Source of the DNA: Acidobacteriota bacterium
Lineage (GTDB): Bacteria > Acidobacteriota > Thermoanaerobaculia > UBA5066
Direction: 5' to 3'
Assembly (NCBI GenBank): GCA_029567505.1
Contig: JAKPXO010000105.1
Coordinates: forward strand, 1-40,911
DNA length: 40,911 bases
The position numbers and the translations under genes are program-made. Below, piece by piece: positions 32,528 to 40,595 of this stretch. Below the pieces are notes generated by a model, which saw nothing but the letters and a program-made list of their open reading frames with translations, did not search any database and was not told the DNA's origin. Each line of letters begins with the position of its first letter. Positions within the stretch are counted from its first letter, which is position 1.

Positions 32528-35500
32528 ATGCCAGCGACAAGACGTCTCTCCCCCGCCACCGCGGCCTCCGCCGCGGCGCTCCTTCTCGCCCTCTGCGTTC
32601 CCGCCGCCCCAGTCCGGGCCGAGAACGCCCTCTGGCTCCGCTCGGCGGCGATCTCCCCCGACGGGAAGACGGTCGCCTTCAGCTACCGGGGCGACCTCTG
32701 GACCGTCCCGGTCGCCGGCGGTGCCGCAACGCCGATCACCGTCGCCGCGGCCTACGACACCGCCCCCGTCTGGTCGCCCGACGGAAGGAAGATCGCCTTC
32801 GCCTCCGACCGCTACGGCAACTTCGACGTCTTCGTGATGCCGGCCGCCGGGGGTGAGGCGAAGCGCCTCACGTTCCACTCGGCCGACGACACGCCGACGA
32901 GCTTCACGCCCGACGGCAAGGCCGTCCTCTTCGGCTCGGCCCGCCTCGACGCCGCGAAGAACGTCCAGTTCCCAACCGGCGCCCAGCCGGAGCTCTACCA
33001 GGTGTCGCTCGCGGGCGGCATGCCGGCGCAGCTCCTCTCCACGCCGTCCCTCTACGCCGTCTGGGACAAGGCCGCCGAGCGGCTCGCCTACTCGGACGTG
33101 AAGGGCTACGAGATGGAGTGGAGGAAACACGACAGCTCGTCGTTCGCGCGCGACGTCTGGGTCTACGAGAAGAAGAGCGGCAAGCACACGAGGCTGACCG
33201 CGTTCGGCTTCGACGACCGGCAGCCCGTCTGGTCGCCCGACGAAAAGTCGCTCTACTACCTCTCGGAAAAGAGCGGCACGTTCAACGTCTGGAAGCTCGA
33301 CCTCGCCGACCCGGGCACGCCCGCGCAGGTCACGACGCACAAGACCCACCCTGTCCGCTTCCTCTCCGCCTCTTCCGCGGGCGACCTCTGCTACACGTGG
33401 GACGGCGAGATCTGGGTCCGCCCCGCGGGCGCGAACGAGAGCCGGAAGCTCTCCGTCACCGCCGCCGCCGACCGGCGCGACCTCGAGGTCGCCCCCGTCG
33501 ACGTCGCCTCCGACGCGAACGAGCTCGAGCTCTCCCCGAACGGCAAGGAGGTCGCCTTCGTCGCCCGCGGCGAGGTCTTCGTCGCTTCCGTCGAGCACGG
33601 CACGACCCGCCGGATCACCGACACGCCGGGCCAGGAGCGCTCCGTCAGCTTCTCCCCCGACGGCAAGAGCCTCCTCTACGCCGGCGAGCGCGACGGCAGC
33701 TGGAACGTCTACCGGACCGACCGGATCGACCCCGAGGAAACCGCCTTCTACAACGCCACGGCTCTGAAGGAATCGGCCGTCGTCGCCACGGCCGCCGAGG
33801 AGTTACAGCCCGCGTTCTCGCCCGACGGCAAGGAGGTCGCCTTCCTCGAGGAGAGGACGACGCTCAAGGTCGTCAACCTCGCGACCGGCAAGAGCCGCGT
33901 CGTCCTCCCCGGCGAGATGAACTACTCCTATGCCGACGGCGATCAGTGGTTCCAGTGGTCGCCCGACGGCAGGAGCTTCGCCGTCCAGTTCCTCAGCCCC
34001 ACCCGCTGGTCGGGCGAGGTCGGCATCGTCGACGCCGCCGGCGGCAAGCCGGTCGTCAACGTCACCCGGAGCGGCTACGAGGAGGAGGCGCCGAAGTGGG
34101 CCCGCAAGGGCGAGGTCCTCTTCTGGGCCTCCGACCGCTTCGGCACGCGCCAGCACTCCGGCTACCCCCGCGAGCAGGACGTCTTCGCCGCCTTCCTGAC
34201 GAAGAAGGCCTGGGACCGCTTCCACCTCGACGAGACCGCCTACGCGCAGCTTCTGGAGAAGGAGAAAGAGGCGGAGAAGAAGAAGGACAAGGACGCCGAC
34301 AAGGGGAAGGACGACAAGAAGGGGAAGGAGGCCGAGAAGAAGGCTGACGGCGACGTCAAGCTCCCCGACCCGGTCGCCTTCGAGCTGGACGGCCTCGACA
34401 AGCGGATCGCCCGCCTCTCCCTCCACTCCGCGAGCCTCGACGACGCGGCGCTCACGCCCGACGGCGAGACGCTCGTCTACCTCGCCCGCTTCGAGAAGGG
34501 GGCCGACCTCTGGAAGTACGTCCCGAGGAAGGAGGAGGTCAAGCTCGTCGCCAAGCTGGACGCCGAGCGGGGCGCCCGCCTCCGCCTCGACCCCGACGGG
34601 AAGAAGGCGATCGTCCTCGCCGACGGGAAGCTCTCCTCCATCGACCTCGACTCGGGCAAGGCGACGCCGATCAAGGCCTCGGCGAAGGTCGAGCTGAAGG
34701 CCGCCGAGGAGCGCACGGCCCTCTTCGAGCACGCGTGGCGCCAGACGCTGAAGAAGTTCTACGTCGAGGACCTCCACGGCGTCGACTGGCCCGCGATGAA
34801 GACGGCCTACGCCCGCTTCCTCCCCCACGTCGTCGAGAACCGCGACTTCGCCGAGCTGATCTCCGAGATGCAGGGCGAGCTGAACGCTTCGCACACGGGC
34901 GGCCGTTATCGCCCGCAGCGCCGCGACGGCGACACCACCGCCTCGCTCGCGTTCTTCCCCGACCCCGCCTACACGGGCGAGGGCGTCAAGGTCCTCGAAG
35001 TGATCGAGGGCGGCCCGCTCACGAAGGCCGGGACGAAGGTCGTCCCGGGCGTCGTCATCACCTCGATCGACGGCGCCCCGATCGCCGCCGGCGCGAACTG
35101 GTACCCGATGCTCAACCGGAAGGCGGGCCAGCTGGTCCGCCTCGGCCTCCTCGACCCGAAGGACGGGAAGAGGTGGGAAGAGACGGTCAAGCCGATCGCC
35201 CCCGGCGAGCAGCAGGGGCTCCTCTACGACCGCTGGGTCAAGTCGCGCCGCGCCGAGGTCGAGCGCCTCTCCGGCGGTCGGCTCGGCTACGCCCACATCC
35301 GCGGCATGAACGACGGCGCCTACCGCGAGATCTTCGAGGAGGTCTTCGGCCGGGCCGTCGACAAGGACGGCATCGTCCTCGACACCCGCTGGAACGGCGG
35401 CGGGAACCTCGTCGAGCCGCTCACCGTCTTCCTCACGGGGCAGGTCTACGCCCGCTCCGTGCCGCGCGGCCGGCAGATCGGCGTCGAGCCCGGCAACCGC

Positions 35501-35836
35501 TGGACGAAGCCCTCGATCGTCGTCATGAACGAGGGGAACTACTCCGACGCCCACTGCTTCCCGACGGCCTACAAGGTCCTCGGCATCGGCGAGACCGTCG
35601 GCATGCAGGTCCCCGGCACCTGCACCTCCGTCTGGTGGGAGCGCCTCCAGGACAAGTCGCTCACGTTCGGGATCCCGCAGGTCGGCTACATCGACCCCGC
35701 CGGGAACATGGCCGAGAACAACCACCTGAACGCCGACCACGAGGTCGACAACGACCCCGCCCTCGAGGTCACGGGCCGCGACCAGCAGCTCGAGAAGGCC
35801 GTCGAGGTCCTGATGAAGAAGGTGCCGAAGAGGTGA
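32528..35836 (+). CDS. Tricorn-like S41 protease, secreted
   Basis: This 1102-residue protein has a signal peptide (ending near APVRAEN) and WD40/PD40-type beta-propeller repeats (AISPDGKTVAFSYRGDLW, VWSPDGRKIAFASDR and others) up to about residue 560. A Lys/Asp/Glu-rich linker follows at 577-608 (EKEAEKKKDKDADKGKDDKK). After it come a second set of PD40-like strands, a C1 helical domain (about 735-800), a PDZ region (about 815-880) and the S41 catalytic core. The nucleophile is probably S1006 in NEGNYSDAHCF. Related proteins digest peptides in the periplasm or outside. The ATG at 32528 is preferred to a GTG at 32519, because GGAG sits 8 bases before the ATG. Confidence 0.9.
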   Translation: MPATRRLSPATAASAAALLLALCVPAAPVRAENALWLRSAAISPDGKTVAFSYRGDLWTVPVAGGAATPITVAAAYDTAPVWSPDGRKIAFASDRYGNFDVFVMPAAGGEAKRLTFHSADDTPTSFTPDGKAVLFGSARLDAAKNVQFPTGAQPELYQVSLAGGMPAQLLSTPSLYAVWDKAAERLAYSDVKGYEMEWRKHDSSSFARDVWVYEKKSGKHTRLTAFGFDDRQPVWSPDEKSLYYLSEKSGTFNVWKLDLADPGTPAQVTTHKTHPVRFLSASSAGDLCYTWDGEIWVRPAGANESRKLSVTAAADRRDLEVAPVDVASDANELELSPNGKEVAFVARGEVFVASVEHGTTRRITDTPGQERSVSFSPDGKSLLYAGERDGSWNVYRTDRIDPEETAFYNATALKESAVVATAAEELQPAFSPDGKEVAFLEERTTLKVVNLATGKSRVVLPGEMNYSYADGDQWFQWSPDGRSFAVQFLSPTRWSGEVGIVDAAGGKPVVNVTRSGYEEEAPKWARKGEVLFWASDRFGTRQHSGYPREQDVFAAFLTKKAWDRFHLDETAYAQLLEKEKEAEKKKDKDADKGKDDKKGKEAEKKADGDVKLPDPVAFELDGLDKRIARLSLHSASLDDAALTPDGETLVYLARFEKGADLWKYVPRKEEVKLVAKLDAERGARLRLDPDGKKAIVLADGKLSSIDLDSGKATPIKASAKVELKAAEERTALFEHAWRQTLKKFYVEDLHGVDWPAMKTAYARFLPHVVENRDFAELISEMQGELNASHTGGRYRPQRRDGDTTASLAFFPDPAYTGEGVKVLEVIEGGPLTKAGTKVVPGVVITSIDGAPIAAGANWYPMLNRKAGQLVRLGLLDPKDGKRWEETVKPIAPGEQQGLLYDRWVKSRRAEVERLSGGRLGYAHIRGMNDGAYREIFEEVFGRAVDKDGIVLDTRWNGGGNLVEPLTVFLTGQVYARSVPRGRQIGVEPGNRWTKPSIVVMNEGNYSDAHCFPTAYKVLGIGETVGMQVPGTCTSVWWERLQDKSLTFGIPQVGYIDPAGNMAENNHLNADHEVDNDPALEVTGRDQQLEKAVEVLMKKVPKR

Positions 35837-35873
35837 TCCGGTAAGTCAGCCCGCCGGCTCGGATCAGCCGGAA

Positions 35874-35909
35874 GAAGGCCCCGCCGCGGGAGTCCGCGGC
35901 GGGGCCTTC
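35874..35909 (+). terminator. Strong hairpin after S41 protease
   Basis: GAAGGCCCCGCCGCGG (35874-35889) and CCGCGGCGGGGCCTTC (35894-35909) form a perfect 16-bp stem with a GAGT loop. There is no T-run. It lies 38 bases past the stop codon. Confidence 0.75.
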
Positions 35910-36054
35910 GCGCGTCTGCGATCGGGCCCGGGAGCGCTCGTGACGGGGGGGCAGCCCGCCGCTCCCGCCGAGCCTCGCATGGCGCTGGCCGCGCGCAGCG
36001 CTATCCTGCCCGGTGGCGCCGCGCGTCGCGCGGGACGCCGCCGGGAGGGACGCG

Positions 36055-36462
36055 ATGAGCATCCGGGAGAAGGTCCTCGGGCCGACGTCGAAGTACGACC
36101 GGCGGCTCCCCTACACCTACGAGGCGCGCATCGCCGTCGCGGGCGTCCCCGGGATGACGGAGAGCTGGATCGACGACACGCTCTGCGGCCTCCTCGAGAA
36201 GCTCGCCGCCGAGAAGACGGAGCCCGCCGACGTCACGATCCTGGAGGTGCGCCCCGAAGGGGAGGTCCCGGTCGACGTCGCGCATTGCCTCGGCGCGGAC
36301 GGGACGTGGCTCCGTCGCCCGGAGGCCTGCCGGGTCTTCGAGGAGCACTACGCCGGGCACGAGCGGACGGGTCGGTGCTGCTACCGGGACCGCTCGCGCG
36401 AGGCGGACGGGCCGTTCGTCGAGTACGACCCGCCGACGGAAGGGACGAAGGCGTCGGGCTGA
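36055..36462 (+). CDS. Conserved-looking protein with Cys residues, unknown
   Basis: This 135-residue soluble protein is of no family I recognise. It has a beta-alpha look: YEARIAVAGVPG, TESWIDDTLCGLLEKLAAEK, VTILEVRPEGEV. The C-terminal half contains four Cys residues: AHCLGADG, EACRVFEEHY and RCCYRD. A GGGAGGGA ribosome-binding site precedes the ATG at 36055. It is monocistronic and convergent with the phospholipase-D-like gene, 22 bases away. The codon pattern matches its neighbours, so I treat it as real. Confidence 0.6.
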   Translation: MSIREKVLGPTSKYDRRLPYTYEARIAVAGVPGMTESWIDDTLCGLLEKLAAEKTEPADVTILEVRPEGEVPVDVAHCLGADGTWLRRPEACRVFEEHYAGHERTGRCCYRDRSREADGPFVEYDPPTEGTKASG

Positions 36463-36484
36463 CGCCGCGCGCGGGCGGCCCGGG

Positions 36485-37741
36485 TCAGTACTGCGACCCG
36501 AGGATCGCGTAGAACCACTCGAGGATCCGGTAGCCGAGGCCGCGGTCCTTCCACTCCTCGAGCGTGATCCGGTGCGAGTGCGCCAGGTCCTTCTCGAACG
36601 TCTCGAGCATCGAGCCCGCGAACTCCCGGTCGAAGACGTGGACGTTCGACTCGTAGTTCCAGGTGAAGGAGCGGTTCGTGACGTTCGTCGAGCCGACGCT
36701 CCCCCACGTCCCGTCGACGACCATCGTCTTCGCGTGCAGGCGCGCCTTCTGGTACTCCCAGATCTCGACGCCCGCCTCGAGGAGGCTCGAGTAGTCGTTC
36801 CTGCCGGCGTAGCGGACGATCGCGTGGTCGGTGTGCGGCCCCTGCAGGAGGAGCCGGACGCGGACCCCGCGCTTCACGGCGTCGACGAGGGCGCGGCGCG
36901 CGGTCCGGTCGAGGACGAAGTAGGCGCTCGTCAGGTCGATGCTCTTCGTGGCGGAGCCGACCGCGACGAGGAACGAGAGGCGGGCCGGGTTCGAGTCGAA
37001 TCCCGGCGTCGAGTCCATTACCTGGCAGACGGCCTCTCCGGCGTGACCGTTCGTCGGGTAGAGAGCCCGGCCGGCGAGGAGCTCGTCCGTCGCCTCCAGC
37101 CAGGCGCGCCCGAAGGCCGCCTGGAGCTGCCGCGCCACCGGCCCTTCCACGCGGACGACGGTCTCGCGCCAGCGGTCCGGCCCGTCGGCGTCGCCCATCC
37201 ATTCGTCGGCGATGCAGACGCCGCCGACGAACCCGATCCTCCCGTCGACGACGAGGACCTTGCGGTGGGTCCGGAGGTGGATCTTCCGGAGCGTCTTCAT
37301 CGAGAGGGGGCGGAAGAAGACGACCGAGGCCCCCGCTTCCTCGAGGAGCTTCTCGTTCTCCGCCCCGAACCCGACCGAGCCGATCGCGTCGAGGAGGAGG
37401 CGCACGGAGACCCCCGCCCGCGCGCGCTCCGCCAGGGCCGCGGCCATCTCCCGCGCGATCTTCCCGTCGCGGTAGATGTACGACTCGAAGTGGATGCTCG
37501 ACTGGGCCGAGGCGATCGCCTCGAGCATCGCCGGGAAGATCTGGTCGCCGTTCTCGAGGAGCCGGGCGGTGTTGCCGGACACCGGCTCGTTGCCGGACGC
37601 GATCGTGAATGCGGCGAGGGGATCGGCCCGGGGCGACGTGAGCGTCGGGCGATACCTCAGCCGCAGCGAGCTCGTGCAGCCGGCGAGGAAGACGAACGCG
37701 ATCGCGACGGAAAGGGCCGGTCGGAGGTTTCGGTTCCGCAC
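36485..37741 (-). CDS. Phospholipase D / cardiolipin-synthase-like lipoprotein
   Basis: The 418-residue protein has a lipobox (FLAGCTSS), so it is lipid-anchored, and two HKD motifs: HRKVLVVDG followed by FVGG, and HAKTMVVDG followed by GSTN. Two HKD motifs in one chain are typical of cardiolipin synthases of the ClsB/ClsC type and related phospholipases. Substrate binding residues (ESYIYRDGKIAREMAAAL, SMKTLRKIHL) are present. The lipid anchor is unusual for a cardiolipin synthase, which suggests work at the outer leaflet or in the periplasm. The start is a GTG at 37741. It is divergent from the NifS-SelD gene, 80 bases away. Confidence 0.8.
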   Translation of the reverse strand: MRNRNLRPALSVAIAFVFLAGCTSSLRLRYRPTLTSPRADPLAAFTIASGNEPVSGNTARLLENGDQIFPAMLEAIASAQSSIHFESYIYRDGKIAREMAAALAERARAGVSVRLLLDAIGSVGFGAENEKLLEEAGASVVFFRPLSMKTLRKIHLRTHRKVLVVDGRIGFVGGVCIADEWMGDADGPDRWRETVVRVEGPVARQLQAAFGRAWLEATDELLAGRALYPTNGHAGEAVCQVMDSTPGFDSNPARLSFLVAVGSATKSIDLTSAYFVLDRTARRALVDAVKRGVRVRLLLQGPHTDHAIVRYAGRNDYSSLLEAGVEIWEYQKARLHAKTMVVDGTWGSVGSTNVTNRSFTWNYESNVHVFDREFAGSMLETFEKDLAHSHRITLEEWKDRGLGYRILEWFYAILGSQY

Positions 37742-37809
37742 TCGATCCGCGAGGATACGCGCTCCGGAGCCGGCGCGCCGGATGACACCTCCGACTCCCC
37801 GTCCGTGCC

Positions 37810-37815
37810 GATAAT
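37810..37815 (+). promoter_or_regulatory. Candidate -10 box before NifS-SelD, possible leaderless mRNA
   Basis: GATAAT at 37810-37815 ends 6 bases before the ATG at 37822, so transcription would start at about the ATG. No ribosome-binding site is seen. A good -35 box at the usual distance is lacking; ATGACA near 37782 is 22 bases away. The same hexamer occurs in the promoter at 17328. Confidence 0.35.
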
Positions 37816-37821
37816 CGGGGC

Positions 37822-40035
37822 ATGACGCCGATTCCCGTCTACCTCGACTACAACGCCACGACGCCGGTCGACCCGGAGGTCGCCGAGGCGATGCTGCCGT
37901 TCCTCACGCAGCGATTCGGGAACCCCTCGAGCGGCCACCCGTACGGCGTCGAGGCGCGGGCCGCCGTCGAGGCGGCGCGGCGGCAGGTCGCCGCCCTCCT
38001 CGGGGCGCGCCCCGAAGAGCTCGTCTTCACGAGCGGCGGGACCGAGGGAAGCAATACGGTGATCCAGGGCGTCGCGCGGCTCCTCCGGGGAAAGGGGCGG
38101 CACGTCGTCACGTCGGCGATCGAGCACCCGGCGGTCCTCGAGCCGTGCGCCCTCCTCGAGGAGGACGGTTGGAGCGTCACGCGCGTCAGGGTGGACGGCG
38201 AAGGGCGCGTCGACCCGGCCGACGTCGCCGGCGCGATCACCGACGGGACCGTCCTCGTCACCGTGATGCACGCGAACAACGAGGTCGGGACGATTCAGGA
38301 GATCGCCGAGATCGCGCGACTCGCGCACGAGCGGGGCGTCCTCGTCCACACCGACGCGGCGCAGTCGGTCGGGAAGGTCCCGGTCGACGTGTCCGCTCTC
38401 GGCGTCGACTTCCTGACGCTCGCCGGGCACAAGCTCTACGCCCCGAAGGGAGTCGGGGCGCTCTGGATCCGCTCCGGCCTCGCGCTGCCGCCGCTCCTTC
38501 GCGGCGCCTCGCACGAGGCGGGCCGCCGCGCCGGGACGGAGAACGTCCTCGAGATCGTCGCCCTCGGAAAGGCGTGCGAGGTCGCGCAACGTCGCCTCGC
38601 CGCGGACGCCCGGCGCTTCGAGGAGCTGCGCGAGCGGCTCGCGGAGGCGCTCGTGCGCGAGGCCGCCGGCCTGCGCCGCAACAGCCCCCGGCAGCGTTGC
38701 CTCCCGAACACGCTCAGCGTCTCCTTCCCCGGCGTCGACGCGAGCGCCCTCCTCGCCGAGGTGGGCGAGAAGGTGGCCGCGTCGGCTGGCGCCGCCTGCC
38801 ACGCCGCGGGAGTCGAGATCTCGTCGGTCCTCCGGGCGATGGGCATCCCGGAGGAGGACGCCATGGGGACGGTCCGCTTCTCCGTCGGCCGTGGGACGAC
38901 GCCCGCGATGGTCGACGAGGCGGCGCGCGTCGTCGGCGAGGCGGTCCGGCGAATGCGGCCGGAGGCGGCTGCGACCCCCGCGGCCGCGACGGGCGACGAG
39001 CGCGTGAGGCTGACCCGCTTCACGCACGGGATGGGCTGCGCCTGCAAGCTGCGGCCGCAGGACCTCGAGCAGGTCCTCCGGTCGCTCCCGAAGGGGACCG
39101 ACTCGGCCGTCCTCGTCGGCCCCGAGCGCTCCGACGACGCGGCGGTCTATCGACTTTCAGACGAGCTCGCCCTGGTGACGACCGTCGACTTCTTCACGCC
39201 GATCGTCGACGACCCGTTCGACTTCGGCGCCGTGAGCGCCGCGAACTCGCTGAGCGACGTCTGGGCGATGGGCGGGCGGCCCCTCTTCGCGCTGAGCATC
39301 GTCGCCTTCCCGTCGCGCCGTCTCCCGCTCTCCGTCCTCGAGCGGATCCTCGCCGGCGCGGCCGAGGTGGCGCGCGAGGCGGGGATCGAGATCGTGGGCG
39401 GGCACACCGTCGACGACACCGAGCCGAAGTTCGGCCTCGCCGTGACGGGTGTCGTCCGCCCCGACCAGGTCGTCACGAACGCCGGCGCGCGCCCCGGCGA
39501 CGCCCTCGTCCTGACGAAGCCGATCGGGACCGGCATCCTCGCGACGGCTGTGAAGCGCGGCCTCGCGGGAGACGACGCGACGCGTCGCCTCGTCACGACG
39601 ATGCGGACGCTCAACCGCGGCGCTGCCGAGGCGATGGTCGAGGTCGGCGCCTCGGCCGCGACCGACGTGACTGGCTTCGGCCTCCTCGGCCACCTCCGCG
39701 AGATGGCGGCGGCCTCCGGCGTCGACGCGGAAGTCGAGGCGGCTTCCGTCCCGCTCCTCCCCGGGGTGCGCGACCTCGCCGCGGCCGACGGCGCCCCCGG
39801 CGGCTCGCTCGAGAACCTCGACCACGTCGCGCCGCACGTCGACTTCGCCCCCGGCCTCTCGCGCGTCGACCGCCTCCTCCTCGCCGACGCTCAGACGTCG
39901 GGAGGTCTCCTGATCGCAGTCCCCGAGGAGCGCTCCGTAGTGCTCCTCGCGACACTCGCCGCTCGCGGCGTCGCGGACGCGCGCCGGGTCGGTCGGATCG
40001 CGGGGGCGGGAACGGGGCGGATCCGGGTCCGCTGA
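37822..40035 (+). CDS. Cysteine desulfurase-selenophosphate synthetase fusion (NifS-SelD)
   Basis: This 737-residue protein joins two enzymes in one chain. Residues ~1-385 are a NifS/IscS-type cysteine desulfurase: VYLDYNATTPVDPEV, FTSGGTEGSN, the PLP lysine K204 in LAGHKLYAPKG, RAGTENVLEIV, and catalytic C326 in SAGAACHAAGVEISS. An Ala/Pro linker (about 386-396) leads to selenophosphate synthetase: VRLTRFTHGMGCACKL with C406, C408 and K409, then DDAAVYRLSD, FFTPIVDDPFDFG, GGHTVDD, TDVTGFGLLGHL and ADAQTSGGLL, all standard SelD motifs. The pair could make selenide (or sulfane selenium) and pass it to SelD, which forms selenophosphate for selenocysteine or 2-selenouridine. The active-site residue is Cys, not Sec. 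No selA, selB or selU is in the window. Confidence 0.9.
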   Translation: MTPIPVYLDYNATTPVDPEVAEAMLPFLTQRFGNPSSGHPYGVEARAAVEAARRQVAALLGARPEELVFTSGGTEGSNTVIQGVARLLRGKGRHVVTSAIEHPAVLEPCALLEEDGWSVTRVRVDGEGRVDPADVAGAITDGTVLVTVMHANNEVGTIQEIAEIARLAHERGVLVHTDAAQSVGKVPVDVSALGVDFLTLAGHKLYAPKGVGALWIRSGLALPPLLRGASHEAGRRAGTENVLEIVALGKACEVAQRRLAADARRFEELRERLAEALVREAAGLRRNSPRQRCLPNTLSVSFPGVDASALLAEVGEKVAASAGAACHAAGVEISSVLRAMGIPEEDAMGTVRFSVGRGTTPAMVDEAARVVGEAVRRMRPEAAATPAAATGDERVRLTRFTHGMGCACKLRPQDLEQVLRSLPKGTDSAVLVGPERSDDAAVYRLSDELALVTTVDFFTPIVDDPFDFGAVSAANSLSDVWAMGGRPLFALSIVAFPSRRLPLSVLERILAGAAEVAREAGIEIVGGHTVDDTEPKFGLAVTGVVRPDQVVTNAGARPGDALVLTKPIGTGILATAVKRGLAGDDATRRLVTTMRTLNRGAAEAMVEVGASAATDVTGFGLLGHLREMAAASGVDAEVEAASVPLLPGVRDLAAADGAPGGSLENLDHVAPHVDFAPGLSRVDRLLLADAQTSGGLLIAVPEERSVVLLATLAARGVADARRVGRIAGAGTGRIRVR

Positions 40036-40095
40036 CCTCCGGCCGAACGCAGGAACGGACCCCGGCGCCCCGTCGCTTCCGCCGGCGCCGTCGCC

Positions 40096-40512
40096 TCAGG
40101 CTCCCCGGTTCCTCATCCGCTCCACCGACCGCCGGACGAGCTCCTCGAGGACGCCCGCGTCGACGTCCGCGAGACGGTTGAGGTAGAGGCAGGACTTTCC
40201 CGTCTTGTGCTTCCCGAGCCGCTTCATGAGGTCGGCGTCCTTCTCGAACCCGGGCATGAGGTAGAGAGTGAGCGCCTGCTTGCGCGGCGAGAAGCCGGCG
40301 ATCGGCCAGTCGCCGGTCTGTCCGCTCGCGTAGGTGTACGTGTACGAGCCGAAGCCGACGATGCTCGGGCCCCACATCTTCGGCTCCTCCCCCGTGATCC
40401 GCTTCATCAGTGCGAGGACTTCGCGGGCGTCCTCGCGCCTTCTCGGGTCCGCGACCGCGTCGAGGAACGCCGCGACGCTCGCGTCGGTCTTCTTCGTCTT
40501 CGGCTCGGCCAT
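40096..40512 (-). CDS. DUF1801-family protein (YdhG/YjhQ-like)
   Basis: This 138-residue protein matches DUF1801: DASVAAFLDAVADPRRREDAREVLALMKRITGEEPKMWGPSIVGFGSYTYTYASGQTGDWPIAGFSPRKQALTLYLM in pieces of the usual order. The fold is related to iron-chaperone and frataxin-like proteins, but the function of this subgroup is unknown. It is convergent with the NifS-SelD gene and divergent from the methyltransferase at 40596, so the 83-base gap between 40512 and 40596 may hold promoters for both. Confidence 0.85.
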   Translation of the reverse strand: MAEPKTKKTDASVAAFLDAVADPRRREDAREVLALMKRITGEEPKMWGPSIVGFGSYTYTYASGQTGDWPIAGFSPRKQALTLYLMPGFEKDADLMKRLGKHKTGKSCLYLNRLADVDAGVLEELVRRSVERMRNRGA

Positions 40513-40595
40513 GGTCGCCTCCGGATGGCGCCGAGACTACCCCGGCCGGAGTGGATCGCGGCAGAATGGCTGGAACGCCGTTCGAAGGAGCCCCC

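Noticed and set aside
39031-39048. Selenocysteine in the SelD half
   Set aside because: The codons at the active-site positions are TGC (Cys406 and Cys408). No in-frame TGA is present.
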